A DNA stretch of 64,000 nt, from contig CM069436.1 of assembly GCA_035610365.1 (NCBI GenBank), forward strand, positions 4,764,937 through 4,828,936, read 5' to 3'. This document shows positions 1-11,843 of this stretch, piece by piece; the first letter of the stretch is position 1; each line of letters opens with the position of its first letter. Both the position numbers and the translations under genes were made by a program. The DNA is from Aquatica leii. Its lineage: Eukaryota > Arthropoda > Insecta > Coleoptera > Lampyridae. The notes below the pieces were generated by a model that saw nothing but the letters and a program-made list of their open reading frames with translations, had not been told where the DNA came from and searched no databases.

Positions 1-842
1 TATGTAGGTACACCTATCCGAATCCGTATGGGGTAGCTTCTTGTACAGTTACTGCGGTTTACCATTACATCTAGGAACGCTAATCTTCCTTTTTCTATTT
101 TTATAGTGAACTTTATTGCTGGGTACTGTTGGTTGATGTGCTGAAAGAAGTATTGACGTTTATCTCTTCTAATTGCCAAATGATGAAATTATCGTCAACG
201 TATCGAATCCAGCACTTAGGTTTCCATTCGCTCTTTTCTAGCGCCTCCATGAATAAATTGGCTGTTACAGGTGATTGCTGTTCTGTGCTTCTAGGTAATC
301 CAAGATCACTAATTACAGCTATTGCGCCATTCGTAGGTATGTTGGTAAATAATGAAGTCAGATCAAAGCTCACAATTATGTCGTCTCAACCACTTATTGA
401 ATTCTTCAGCAGTTGCGAATTTTTCACGTATGATGCCGTCTTCTCTGTGTACGGTTTCAATATCTTTCCTAGGTGTTTGGCTAGGTTATAGGTCGGCGAT
501 CCAACATTGCTAGCGATAGGGCGAAGTTGTATTTCTTTCTTGTGGAGTTTTGGTAGACCATGTAGTCTAGGTGGTCGACTGGTTATAGGTATCAACCACT
601 TTTTTTCTTCATACGGGAGTGTTGATTTCTTTTTTACTTTTTGAGCAATCTTTACCGTAGAATCTCTCTGAAGTTTGAGGTAGACGTAGAATGTTGATCT
701 TTTGTTTTGTTTGATTATCTTTGTCAGCTTTTGCAATAAAAATACTGTCATCCTTTCTTAGATTGCTTAAGCCGTCTTCTCGTCGTTGGTTATACTTCGT
801 TTAGGTATTTTGGCTTTTTTCAAGACACGACTCACTTCTTGT
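1..842 (-). mobile_element. Penelope-like element fragment, copy A (RT region)
   Basis: Minus-strand reading gives Penelope-like reverse transcriptase pieces. The upstream part (about 386-751) has LHGLPKLHK followed by LRPIASNVGSP and NLAKHL, the conserved fingers segment of this group. The downstream part (113-373) has SFDLTSLFTNI (motif A) and RYVDDNF (motif C). The reading frame changes between the two parts, so this copy is dead. It runs off the left edge of the window. At 843 it is cut by a CCC...GGG element. The same sequence recurs at 5240-6110 and 9290-10143. No GIY-YIG nuclease is seen in this copy. Confidence 0.85.
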
Positions 843-2550
843 CCCAACAAACACAAGGATGTCCCAAGGATGTCCCGGGAACAAGATGTTGCGGATCACT
901 GAATGTCTCAAAGTCATCCCATTTTGGTTCTGTGTACGTCCTAGGGACATTCATGGGACGTTCTTTTGTCACAAGTGTGTGCATCCCTACGATGTCCTTA
1001 TATGGCATCCTTGCGTATCCGCAACGGGACGTCTCATTTAGATGGCTGTAGGATATGTACTATCTATGTATATTATATTTTTATCAAGAAAAGTACCATC
1101 TACTTTGTGTTTTTTTCTATTGTTTTTTTATTCAGTAAGGAGACTTAACGTACTCGTCTGCGACTTAACGTAAAGAATAAAAATAACTTTATCAAATAAA
1201 ATACAAATTATTATTACATAAAACTATATTTTTAAATAATAATCCAAATTATATTCAATTAAAAAAAATTTAGATTATTTCATTTTTTTTATCTTCTCGA
1301 TCCCGGCGTTCTTTGGCCCTTCTTAGCGAGTTTGTTATACTTACTTCCCGATTTTTTTAAGTGGCGCCTAAAACAATGCAACTACATAAGTGATGGTAAT
1401 CGTCATGTAGAGTCGATAAAAAAGTTAATACAAAAAGCGTATTTTGGTATTTCTATGTAATCAGAATTTACATTTTTCAAAATTAAAGAATTGATAAAGT
1501 GATACTTCTTTTGTAGAATTATTGATTGATCTTTTTGACGATTCTATTATTGATTAAATCATAAGACATGATCGATTATAACCAGTTAAAAATTGTTTAA
1601 ATCGTTTTTTTTTAATTTTGTAAACGCGTCAGTTTTGCAAATTCATTATGAATTTTTATACGTTTCGCATTTACATTTCATCAGAGGAATGTGGTAAAAA
1701 CAAAATTATTTCTAGACGTATTTTTAACTACCCAACTAATTATTGTGGAAATAGTAATACAATACGCAAAATACGCACACTAATCATAACTATGAATACC
1801 AAGAACGCGATAACGTTATAGTTTCTTAGTTAGATTAGCGATTTTGTGTCTTATCGGTCATGTTGATATTTTTGGATGACTTATTGTGAATCGCGACGAT
1901 AAAAGTCGTGAGATAACGTCACACTTTTAAACCTTTAAACAAAGAAAACATTTTTTAAATAATTTTTTGAGTAAAAAAAATTTTTTTTACATAAAATAAA
2001 TATTTCCAATTCACCGCATACGTATGCGCGCGAGATGGGGTTTTAAATCACCATTATTAATAATTGTGATCTTTTGATTTTAATAAACTTTTACTAATTT
2101 GTAGTAATTCAAAATAATAATTATAAATGATGATTTTTATACATTATAAATAAATACAAGGTACCAAAAACTTACCAAATAAATTTGTTTATGCACTAAA
2201 ACACCCAAAAAAACGTTAGATAATAAAAAGTACATATAAATAAAGTAGTCAGAACACCAACAAAAACAGATACAGAGTGCAAACGGTGCAAACAGAGTGT
2301 ACCACTTTGATATACCAAAGGAGTGTACGGGTGTTGAGTAGGCACCAGAAAACAAGAAGAAAAGTGGGCACGCGCACTAAGTTTGCCTTTGTTTTTTTCC
2401 CGCATAGGACATCCCATCGTACGTTCTTCATTGACATCCTGAGGACGTCCTATTAAAGACATCTTATACAGGTCCGTTTTAAAGCCCGGGATGTAAAGAC
2501 ATCATTTGGACATAAAACGAACGTCCCTAGGACGTCGTGTGTTTACTGGG
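843..2550. mobile_element. Non-autonomous DNA element with CCC...GGG ends, copy A
   Basis: The 1.7 kb block starts CCCAACAAACACAAGGATG and ends CGTCGTGTGTTTACTGGG. The ends are imperfect inverted repeats (CCCARYAAACACA type). Both subterminal regions are rich in short palindromic GGACGTCC/GGGACGT words. No transposase is encoded and the interior (1100-2130) is AT-rich. A near-identical copy lies at 10144-11843. The left flank is Penelope-like sequence, as for copy B, but the right flank is different, so one side of this copy was probably rearranged after insertion. I cannot name the superfamily. Confidence 0.7.
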
Positions 2551-2735
2551 CTTATAGAGCAAAAACTGCTTGCGTTTCTTTTCTATCTTCTACTGCAGTT
2601 ACTATTTTAGCCACCAGTTCTAATTCTGTGTTTACTGGCGTCTCATATGCAGAGTTCTTCATTTGACTCCAGAAGAAGAAATCTAGGGGACTTAGGACCT
2701 CTTCTAATCCACTTATAATCAGATATTCTGCATTT
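2551..2735 (-). pseudogene. IS630/mariner-type transposase C-terminal fragment
   Basis: Minus-strand translation reads LDFFFWSQMKNSAYETPV, then ELVAKIVTAVED. This matches the C-terminal LDFFLWG...ETPV segment of IS630/mariner-type transposases of insects. Only about 45 codons remain and there is no start. The same fragment occurs at 7158-7340, where it is fused to a jockey-like RT fragment. It abuts the right end of the CCC...GGG element directly. Confidence 0.5.
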
Positions 2736-2816
2736 AGTAGTGCTGATTTATCTTGTTGTGTGTTGCTTGTGTTGTTCCATCTTGTTATAATACGTTATGC
2801 CATGTGTGCGGATGCA

Positions 2817-3015
2817 TGTTGTGTGGTATAAGCAATAGCAATACATACACATATACGTTATGTACAATCAGTTACATTGCTTCTGTCGTTGGAGTAACAC
2901 TTATAGTGTAACTCGTAGACAATAATCGATCGTCAGTTCATCCTAAATGTATTGTGTTTTGTAGTTACTAATAAACTCATAAATATATAATTGTTTATTA
3001 ATTAAAACTACAACA
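2817..3015. repeat. Possible solo LTR (TGTTG...CAACA), copy 1
   Basis: A 199-bp unit starts TGTTGTGTGG and ends ACTACAACA, giving perfect 5-bp inverted ends, with an AATAAA-type signal inside (about 2970). A second copy lies at 7362-7555. No target duplication is visible around either copy and no internal retrotransposon sequence is attached. It may be a solo LTR carried by the larger duplicated segment. Confidence 0.35.
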
Positions 3016-4253
3016 CCATGCTGCTTCTCAACGCTGCCGTTGTCTGCACCAGTTCAAACGTCAACAATTTGACGCTTAGTAACAAAATGGTCTTGTACAG
3101 CCAGTTGTCTGAAGCGGTTATCCTGACGTTCTGTGGTACATCTCGTGTTGACCAGTTGATCTTTTTTGTGTGTTTTATAATACAGTTAACATTGCGATTA
3201 ATATTTTGTGATAGGATAAACCAAAATCTTGGTAGGCAACAATTCACCTCTTTCAAAGTCATTAACATGGTGATAATTTTGACGTCTTCAAACTCTCTAG
3301 GCAGCAAATTACGTTTTATTGACCTCAAAATTACGTCATTAAGACGTGTCAATATCGTCATACGACGTCAGTGTGCTCGAGCCGCAATAACTAAAAATGT
3401 CTGTACTAATCAACTCACATAAACCGGGTTCTTTACAAAAACAGAGATAACATTTTGTTTTAGCAAAAAGTTATAAAAGAACAAACAGTTGACATAGTTT
3501 GCCGTGTAGTCGTAGTTCGCTTTGATTTAGGATTTGCTACCAGACTGATTTATCTCTATAGTTGTTCTTTGTTACCCAACAAACACCAATGTAACAGCTA
3601 CGTACTTGGTCTGTTAAAATAAGGTTACATCGCACAGTGATGTATCTGGTACGTAGCAATGACGTAACACCAATACGTATTATAAACAGAACACTGGTCT
3701 ATTAAAATACGGAATCATTGTTACATCGCAAAGTGATCTGTCTGGTGGGTAGCAGGGACGTAATAGCGAAACGTAAGATAAACAACAATAATTACATACA
3801 ATAGTGTAAGCAGTGCTTATTATAGTTAATGTTTTATGTTATGGTTTTATAGTTAACGTATTAGTCTTAAAGACAGTTTACTCTCATCATTTTTTTTTGT
3901 TTTGAGGAAACACACATGTAATAAGTTTAATATTTTTTTCATTATACCTCAATAATGACATATGTATTTCGTACTTGTTGATGATTGCAGTGCAGTGCAT
4001 TGGAGAGGTTCTGGCACGCTACCCAACGAATGAAGAGGGGACATGAGTAAATGAGGGACAATACTTTAATTTTTTTTATGTCAATATGTTAAATTAAATA
4101 AATATAATATAGATTTTGTATAACCTCATATAGAGTATTAGGAATTTTAATTCTTTGCGGATAATAAATTTTTGAAATTTTTATTCATACATTTTTATAC
4201 TCAAAACGATATTAAGGTGTGTAAAAATAAACATAGAACGTATTTTGCAGATG

Positions 4254-4495
4254 CGCGAAGTAAGTACTGCTGTTACGTCGCAGGTACATAACGCTGCGAT
4301 AGCGCAGGTACGTAACGGCGTGACGAAGGGGGTACGTAACGCTGTGACAGCGCAGGTACGTAACGGTGTTACATAGCAGGTACATAATGCTGTGACAGTG
4401 CAGGTGCTTAACCGTGTGACATAGCAGGTACGTAACGCTGTAATAGTGCAAGTACGTAACGCTATAACAGTGCAGGCACATAAGTAACTATGTCA
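4254..4495. repeat. 24-bp minisatellite array, copy 1
   Basis: About ten imperfect tandem units of 24 bp, of the type GTACGTAACGCTGTGACAGC plus four bases. Each unit carries two dyads: GTACGTAC-like and CGCTGTNACAGCG-like. The array forces an open minus-strand frame with an 8-residue period (pattern VTYLRCHS), which is not a real protein. The flanking sequence also carries TACGTA words. A longer array of the same unit sits at 8640-8968. Confidence 0.85.
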
Positions 4496-4617
4496 CAAAA
4501 GTACGACATAGGGACGCAGATGTGCGTTACAAGGAACGCGCATGGGGTGTAATAGTGACATAAAAAGGAATCTGCATTATGTGCTTAGTACGTAACGGGA
4601 TATATACGTTGTTGATT

Positions 4618-6480
4618 CACCGATGAGAGACCCGGAGAGACCGTTGCGCTCCTTTGGCTGTGCTGTGCCCGAACTTCGTAAATTGAAATTCGAATGCTTT
4701 TCTATCTTGTTGGCATCTTTGATGATCTTCCGATGCTAGTTTTTTGTAGCTTCTGGTTTATCAAAGTTGACTTAATCTCCGCGCTCGTGTATACGTTTTG
4801 CAATTGCTGATTGTTCTTTTTCTTCGTGTGTCACTCTGATGTTCTTGAACTCTTTCTTCAAGCCACCTTCCTGATTGTCCGACGTAGCTCTTTCCGTATT
4901 AGTTTGTAGACTCCTTTCCCTTTTAGTTTGTGATAATTTATCCTTCGTTTCAGTACACTCTTGTTTTGGTTAGTTGTAGTACTGTCGCGGAGTGTACTTT
5001 TGTTCTTTTTGGTTAAAATCCTATTAATTTCATCTGTTCCCCCGAAAACAAAAGGCAAGCGGGTAAATTTTTTAGGTAGTTTCTTTATCGTGCTTGTTGT
5101 TTTGGTTCTTTATCTCCGTGTTTCTATATCCATTCTCTTTCAGTACTTCCTTGACGTATTATTTTTTTCACATCGCTAATGGTTTTGCTCTATGCATTAA
5201 AGTTTTAATCAGAATTCTCTTCTGTTTAGGATGGTGATGTGACGTAGCATGTAGGTACACCTATCCGAATCCGTATGGGGTTGCTTCTTGTACACTTAGT
5301 GCGGTTTACCATTACATCCAGGAACGCTAATCTTTCTTTTTCTATTTACATAGTGAACTTTACCGCTGGGTACCGTTTGTTAATGTGCTGAAAGAAGTCT
5401 TGACGTTTATCTCTTCCAATGGCCAAATGATGAAATTATCGTCAACATATCGAATCCAGCACTTAGGTTTCCATTCGCTCTTTTCTAGCGCCTCCATAAA
5501 TAAATTGGCTATTACAGGTGATTGCTGTTCCGTGCTTCTAGGTAATCCATCAAGATCACTAATTACAGTTATTGTGCCATTCGTAATAAGTATGTTGGTA
5601 AATAATGAAGTCAGATCAAAGCTCACTAATATGTTGTCTCAACCAGTTGTTAAATTCTTCAGCAGTTGCGAGTTTTTCACGTATGATACCGTCTTCTCTG
5701 TGTAAGATTTTAACATCTTTCCTAGGTGTTTGGCTAGGTTATAGCGGCGATCCAACATTGCTAACAATAGAGCGAAGTGGTATTTCGTTCTTGTGGATTT
5801 TTGGTAGACCATATAGTCTAGGTAGTCGACTGGCTATAGGTATCAACCACTTTTTTTCTTCATACGGGAGTGTTGATCTCTTCAAAAGTTTTTTTACTTT
5901 TTTAGCAATCTTTACCGTAGAATCTCTCTGAAGTTTGAGGTAGACGTAGAATGTTTGATTATCTTTGTCAGCTTTTGCAATCAAAATACTGTCATCCTTT
6001 CTTAGATTGCTTAAGTCGTCTTGTCGTGGTTGGTTATACTTCGTTTAGGTATTTTGGCTTTTTTCAAGACACGACTCACTTTTTGTCATATTAAGGCTTC
6101 ACTGCTACTTGCACTTCTGTGATTTCAGTATCTTTTCTGGTTCATTCTCATTTCTAGCATTTTTGTTTGTTAGATAAGAAACTTTCTAATGACGTCTGTT
6201 TCGTACTCATTTTTGCTAATTTGTAGGTTAAATTTGAGAAAACACAATATGATAGTATACCAAGAATTGAGAAAGTATCGGTGAACAGAGAGAATGATGA
6301 TACACACTTTACCAAAGCTACAACGCCACTGCTGCGGCGCGTCACCTAAAACGCACTGATTTTACGATATTTTGCGCATACGCGATCCCGGTAAAATCGC
6401 ACAAACCCAAGAAAAATACACCACAGTAAATAATATGGAAATATTCTAATGTTCTTTGAGCGGCCCGGTATATTTGATTC
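4618..6480 (-). mobile_element. Penelope-like element, copy C
   Basis: This minus-strand copy covers more of the element than copies A and B. Its 5' side (6480-6085) is the same sequence found at 11844-12280. The RT follows: LIAKADKDN (about 5975), YGLPKIHKNE and LRSIVSNVGSP (5739-5930), then SFDLTSLFTNI and RYVDDNF (5360-5626). After that come a degraded thumb (about 5230-5350) and a lysine-rich stretch at 4858-5058. Frameshifts break the RT at least twice. It lacks the CCC...GGG insertion of the other two copies, so it preserves the empty target site near 6085. Confidence 0.85.
6154..6210 (-). other. Short conserved reading frame at 5' side of Penelope-like copy C
   Basis: A start at 6210 gives MSTKQTSLESFLS and then stops. 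The same frame occurs at 11902-11991 as MSTKETSLESFLS with a longer tail. Downstream text in other frames (ENEPEKDTEI type) suggests a longer ancestral protein. QTSLESFL has the spacing of a PCNA-binding PIP box, but without the usual aromatic pair. It may be the N-terminus of the element's own protein or of a captured gene. No function is assigned. Confidence 0.3.
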
Positions 6481-7158
6481 ACGGACCGGTCCGCAGCTCG
6501 AGGGTTGAATCTTCGGGATGTCGAGTTTTGGATGGAGCCGCTCTGTTTGGACGAACCAGGGGGCGTCTGTGATTATTCTGAGGAGCTTGTTTTGGAAGAT
6601 TTCGATCCTGGTGGTTTGAGTTTTAGCAGCGTAGATAGGCGAATGATCGTCTTATAAATGAGTAGCTTGTTATCGATGTTGAGACGGCTGTTGCGGCACA
6701 GCATCGGGTATAATTTTACCAGTAGCCCGTTAGAAGAAGCGCACGCTTCACTGTGATGTGGGATTTCCATATCAATTTTTCGTCTAGGGTGAGTTCAAGA
6801 TATTTGGTTTCGTCTACCCAGGGAACGTTGTTGCTTTTGATATGGAGGCAGCTTGTGCGGGCGATGTCTTTCGGTTGAAGAGGACGGTGCCGCTTTTCGT
6901 AGGATTGACGTTTATTTGCCAGTCTAGCGAGACGTGAGCCATTTGAAGATTTATCTCGGCTTGAGCGGAATGTTGCCCAAACGGCGGTATCGTCGGCGTA
7001 GAATGTGTACGTGAGTCCCTCGATTTTCGGGACGTCTGCGGTGAAGATGTATAGAAGCGTAGATCCTTGAGGAGTTCCGGTTTCTATGTGACATGGAGTG
7101 GATTTGGCGGTGCGAAGCTTGATCGCAAACGAGCGTTGATGTCTAGACGGTGGATCTT
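6480..7158 (-). pseudogene. Jockey-like non-LTR reverse transcriptase fragment
   Basis: The minus-strand frame contains ETGTPQGSTL (RT motif B) and YTFYADDTAVW (motif C), followed by TKYLELTLDEKLIW and, after a frameshift near 6760, SSNGLLVKLYPMLCRNSRLN. This order is typical of the palm-thumb part of jockey-type LINEs. Endonuclease, RT start and 3' end are missing. The frame runs directly into the IS630 fragment at 7158, which is a junction rather than a natural fusion. The piece is flanked by Penelope-like copy C on the other side. Confidence 0.75.
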
Positions 7159-9104
7159 GTAGAGCAAAAGCTGCTTGCGTTTCTTTCATATCTTCTACTG
7201 CAGTTACTATTTTAGCCACCAGTTCTAATTCTGTGTTTATTGCGTCTCATATGCAGAGTTCTTCATCTGACTCCAGAAGAAGAAATCTAGGGGAGTCAGG
7301 ACTTCTTCTAATCACCTTAATTAGATATTCTCCATTTAGTAGTTGTCATTGTGCGGATGCATGGTGTGTGGTATAACCAAAGGCAACAATGTTCATACAT
7401 CATGTACAGTACACGCAGTTACGTTACTACTGTCATAGGAGTAGCTAGTGCAACTCACGGTTATATTCGTTTTACATTTAATCATAAATGTATTGTATAC
7501 TGTAGTTAATAATAAACTCATAAATAATATAGTTTAATTAAATAAAACTACAACAGTCATGTAATACATTAATGATGTGCTGGTTGCATACACACACACT
7601 TATGTAAAATACGTTTAACATTAGTTAGTATTAATCACGCTCTTGTAACTACAACACGAACCTAGTGTAGCTCTCTAAATGATAAATAAATAAAGACTAA
7701 GATCCACTTGATCTTATTAATGTCACAGTAGTGCTGATTTATCAGATTGTGTGTTATTCCATCTTGTTATAATACGTTATGCCATGTGTGCGGATCCATG
7801 GTTTTCAAATTCACCTCTGTCAAAGTTACTAACATGGTGATAATTTTGACGTCTTCAAACTCTCTAGGCAGCAAATTACGTTTTATTGACGTCAAATTTA
7901 CGTCATTAAGACTTGTTGATATCGTCATACGACGTCAGTGTGCTCGAGCCACAATAACTAAAAATATCTGTACTAATGAACTCACATAATCCGGGTTCTT
8001 TACAAAAACAGAGATAAAATTTTGTTTTTGCAAAAAGTTATCAAAGAAGAAACAGTTGACATAGTTTCTACTACAATCTATTTCCGGGCTTTGCCGTGTA
8101 GTCGTAGTTCGCTTCGATTCAGGATCAGCTGTCAGATTGATTTATCTCTATAGTTGTTCTTTGTTACCCAACACACACCAATGTAACAGCTACGTACTCG
8201 GTCTGTTAAAATAAGGAAACAACATCGCACAGTTATGTATCTAGTACGTAGCAGTGACGTAACAGCGAGACGTATTATAAACAGAACACTGGTCTGTTAA
8301 AATATGGAAACATTGTTACATCGCAAAGTGATGTGTCTTGTAGGTAGCAGGAACGTAACCGCGAAACGTAACATAAACAACAATTGTTACATACAATAGT
8401 GTAATCAGTGCTTATTATAGTTAATGTTTTATGTTATGGTTTTATAGTTAACGTATTAGTCTTAAAGACAGTTTACTCGCATCATATTTTATTGTTTCGA
8501 GGAAACACACATGTAATAAGTTTAATATTTTTTTCATTATACCTCAATAAAAACATCAGTATTTCGTACTTGCTGCTGAGCTATGAAATGATCAGTATTA
8601 AGATGTGTAAAAGTAAACATAGAACGTATTTTACACATGCGCGAAGTATATAACGCTGTTACATCGCAGGTACGTAACGGCGTGACAGCGCCGATACGTA
8701 ACGCTGTGACAGCGCTGGTACGTAGCGGTGTGACATAGCAGGTACATAACGCTGTGATAGTGCAGGTGCTTAACCGTGTGACATAGCAGGTATGCAACGC
8801 TACGATAGTGCAAGTACGTAACGTTATAACAGCGCCGATACGTAACGGTGTGAAATAGCAGGTACATAACGCTGTGACAGTGCGGGTGCTTAACCGTGTG
8901 ACATACAAGTATGCAACGCTGTGATAGTGCAAGTACGTAACGCTATAACAGCGCAGGTACATAAGTAACTATGTCACAAAAGTACGACATAGGGACGCAG
9001 ATCTGCGTTACAAGGAACGCGCATGGTGTGTAATAGTGACATAACAAGGAATTTTCGTTATGTACTTGGTACGTAGCTGGGTATATACGTCGTTGATTCA
9101 CCGA
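7158..9104. repeat. Duplicated 2 kb segment, copy 2
   Basis: Second copy of the 2551-4617 segment. It contains the IS630 fragment (7158-7340), the TGTTG-type LTR-like unit (7362-7555), the block at 7807-8010, and the minisatellite. Its right end joins Penelope-like copy B at about 9105, at text that is internal to copy C near 5041. The two segments are therefore inserted at different points of Penelope-like sequence, or were exchanged by recombination. No gene is supported here. Confidence 0.7.
8640..8968. repeat. 24-bp minisatellite array, copy 2
   Basis: About thirteen 24-bp units of the same palindrome-bearing type as 4254-4495, alternating between versions with GCTGTGACAGCG and GGTGTGACATAGC. 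The long minus-strand frames across it are the trivial result of a period divisible by three. Confidence 0.85.
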
Positions 9105-10143
9105 AAACAAAAAGCAAGCGGGCAAATTTTTTAGGTAGTTTCTTTACCGTGGTTGTTGTTTTGGTTCTTCTCTGTGTTTCTGTATCCATTCTCCCTCAGT
9201 ACTTTCTTGACGTATTACTTTTTCACATCGCTAATGGCTTTGCTATGTGCATTAAAGTTATCACAGTTCTCTTCTGTTTAGGATGGTGATGTGACGTAGC
9301 ATGCACGTACACCTATCCGAATTCGTATGGGGTTGCTTCTTGTACACTTAGTGCGGTTTACCATTACATCCATGAATGCTAATCTTTCTATTTCCATAGT
9401 GAACTCTACCGCTGGGTACTGTTTGTTGATGTGCTGAAAGAAGTCTTGACGTTTATCTCTTCCAATGGCCAAATGATGAAATTATCGTCAACATATCAAA
9501 TGCAGCACTTAGGTTTCCATTCGTTCTTTTCTAGCGCTTCCATGAATAAATTGGCTGTTACAGGTGATTGCTGTTCTGTGCTTCTAGGTAATTCAAGATC
9601 ACTAATTACAGCTATTGCGCCATTCGTAGGTATGTTGGTAAATAATGAAGTCAGATCAAAGCTCACCAATATGTCGTCTCAACCTGTTGTTAAATTCTTT
9701 AGCAGTTGCGAGTTTTTCACGTATGATGCCGTCTTCTCTGTGTACGGTTTTAACATCTTTCTTAGGTGTTTGGCTAGGTCATAGGTCGGTGATCCGACAT
9801 TGCGAACAATAGGGCGAAGTGGTATTTCTTTCTCGTGGATTTTTGGTAGACCATGTAGTCTAGGTGGTCGACTGGCTATAGGTATCAACCACTTTTTTTT
9901 CTTCATACGGGATTTTCGATCTTTTCAAAAGTTTTTTTACTTTTTGAGCAATCTTTACCGTAGAATCTCTCTGAAGTTTGAGGTAGACATAGAATGTTGA
10001 TCTTCTGTTTTGTTTGATTTTTTGTCAGCTTTTGCAATCAAAATACTGTCATCCGTTCTTAGATTGCTTAAGCCGTGTTCTCGTCGTTGGTTATACTTCG
10101 TTTAGGTATTTTGGCTTTTTTCAAGACACGACACACTTCTTGT
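9105..10143 (-). mobile_element. Penelope-like element, copy B (RT part)
   Basis: Minus-strand RT pieces are present: GLPKIHEKEIPLRP (9679-9906), the motif A and motif C region (about 9400-9640), and YPAVEFTMEIE with FMDVMVNR (9278-9472), which corresponds to the FTxExE...FLDVxV segment of Penelope-like RTs. Frame breaks show it is inactive. A CCC...GGG element interrupts it at 10144, and the element's 5' side resumes at 11844. Confidence 0.85.
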
Positions 10144-11843
10144 CCCAACAAACACAAGGATGTCCTGGGGACATGATTTTGCGGATCACTGAATGTCTCA
10201 AAGTCATTCCATTTTGGTTCTGTGTACGTCTTAGGGACATTCATGGGACGTTCTTTTGTCACAAGTGTGTGCATCCCTACGATGTCCTTATATGGCATCC
10301 TTGCGTATCCGCAACGGGACGTCTCATTTAGATGGCTGTAGGATATGTACTATCTATGTATATTATATTTTTATCAAGAAAAGTAATCTTTCCAGTTAAA
10401 GTACATCTACTTTGTGGTTTTTTCTATTGTTTTTTTTATTCAGTAAGCAGACTTAACGTACTTCTCTGCGACTTGACGTAATGAATAAAAATAGCTTTAT
10501 CAAATAAAATACAAATTGTTATTAGAATTTTTAAATAATAAGCCAAATTATATTCAATTAAAATAAATTTAGATTATTTCATTTTTTTTATCTTCTGGAT
10601 CCCGGCGTTCTTTGGCCCTCCTTAGCGAGTTTTTATACTTTCTTCCCGATTTTTTTAAGTGGCGCCTGAAACAATGCAACTACATAAGTGATGGTAATCG
10701 TCATGTAGAGTCGATAAAAAAGTTAATACAAAAAGCTTGTTTTGGTATTTCTATGTAATCAGAATTTACATTTTTCTAAATTAAAGAATTGATAAAGTGA
10801 TACTTCTTTTGTAGAATTATTGCTTGATCTTTTTGACGATTCTATTATTGATTAAATCATAAGAGATGATTGATTATAACCAGTTAAAAATTGTTTAAAT
10901 CGTTTTTAAAAAAAAAATTTGTAAACGCGTCAGTTTTGCAAATTCATTAAGAATTTTTATACGTTTCGCATTTACATATCATCAGAGGAATGTGGTAAAA
11001 ACAAAATTATTTCTAGACGTATGTTTAACTACATAACTACTTATTGTGGAAATAGTAATACAATACGAGAATACGCACACTAATCATAACTATGAATACC
11101 AAGAACGCGATAACGTTATAGTTTCTTAGTTAGATTAGCGAGTTTGTGCCTTATCGGTCATGTTGATATTTTTGGATTGTGAATCGCGACGATAAAAGTC
11201 GTGAGATAACGTCACACTTTTAAACCTTTAATACAAAGACAACATTTTTTAAACAATTTTTTGACTAAAAAACATTTTTTTTTACATAAAATAAATATTT
11301 CCAATTCACCGCATAGGTATGCGCGCGAGATGGGGTTTTAAATCACCATTATCAATAATTGTGATCTTTTAATTTTAATAAACTTTTACTAATCTTTAGT
11401 AATTCAAAATAATAATTATAAATGATGATTTTTATACATTATAAATAAATACAAGGTACCAAAAACTTACCAAATAAATTTGTTTATGTACTAAAACACC
11501 CAAAAAACGTTAGATAATAAAATAAAGAACAGATAAATAAAGTAGTCAGAACACAACTAAAAACAAATACAGAGTGCAAACGGTGCAAACAGAGTGTACC
11601 ACTTTGATATACCAAAGGAGCGTACGGGTGTTGAGTAGGCACCAGAGAACAAGAAGGAAAGTGGGCACGCGCACTAACTTTGCATTTTTTTCCCGCATAG
11701 GACATCTCATCGTACGTTCTTCATTGACATCTTAAGGACGTCCTATTAAAGACATCCTATACAAGTCCTTTTTAAAGCTCGGGATGTAAAGACATCATTT
11801 GGACATAAAGCGAACGTCCCTGGGACGTCGTGTGTTTACTGGG
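10144..11843. mobile_element. Non-autonomous DNA element with CCC...GGG ends, copy B (GT target duplication)
   Basis: Same 1.7 kb element as 843-2550, inserted in Penelope-like copy B. Left junction: ...CTTCTTGT then CCCAACA. Right junction: TTTACTGGG then GTCGTATTT. The intact counterpart near 6085 in copy C reads TTGTCATATT. This supports ends CCC...GGG and a 2-bp GT target duplication. No protein is encoded. A mobilising transposase is not present in the window. Confidence 0.8.

Larger units (their letters stand above)
2551..4617. repeat. Duplicated 2 kb segment, copy 1
   Basis: This segment (IS630 fragment, AT-rich middle block, minisatellite block) corresponds piece by piece to 7158-9104. 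Shared landmarks include the text around 2738-2818 and 7729-7800, the 160-bp stretch at 3257-3440 (matching 7807-8010), ACCCAACA at 3576 and 8166, and the 24-bp repeats. Short open frames at 3008-3422 on both strands are not convincing genes. The right end falls near 4617, where Penelope-like sequence starts. Confidence 0.7.

Noticed and set aside
129..491. Plus-strand 120-codon frame and similar frames at 5385-5705 and 9431-9784
   Set aside because: They are antisense shadows of the Penelope-like reverse transcriptase on the minus strand.
3008..3422. Overlapping 117- and 134-codon frames on opposite strands
   Set aside because: Partly repeated at 7747-7989 with frame differences and no recognised motif; treated as duplicated non-coding repeat.
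4254..4495. CRISPR-like regular repeats
   Set aside because: Units are directly adjacent with no unique spacers, and the DNA is eukaryotic.
8537..8962. 141-codon minus-strand frame with repeated VTYLRCHS-like units
   Set aside because: It is a by-product of a 24-bp minisatellite whose period is a multiple of three, with no start context or homology.
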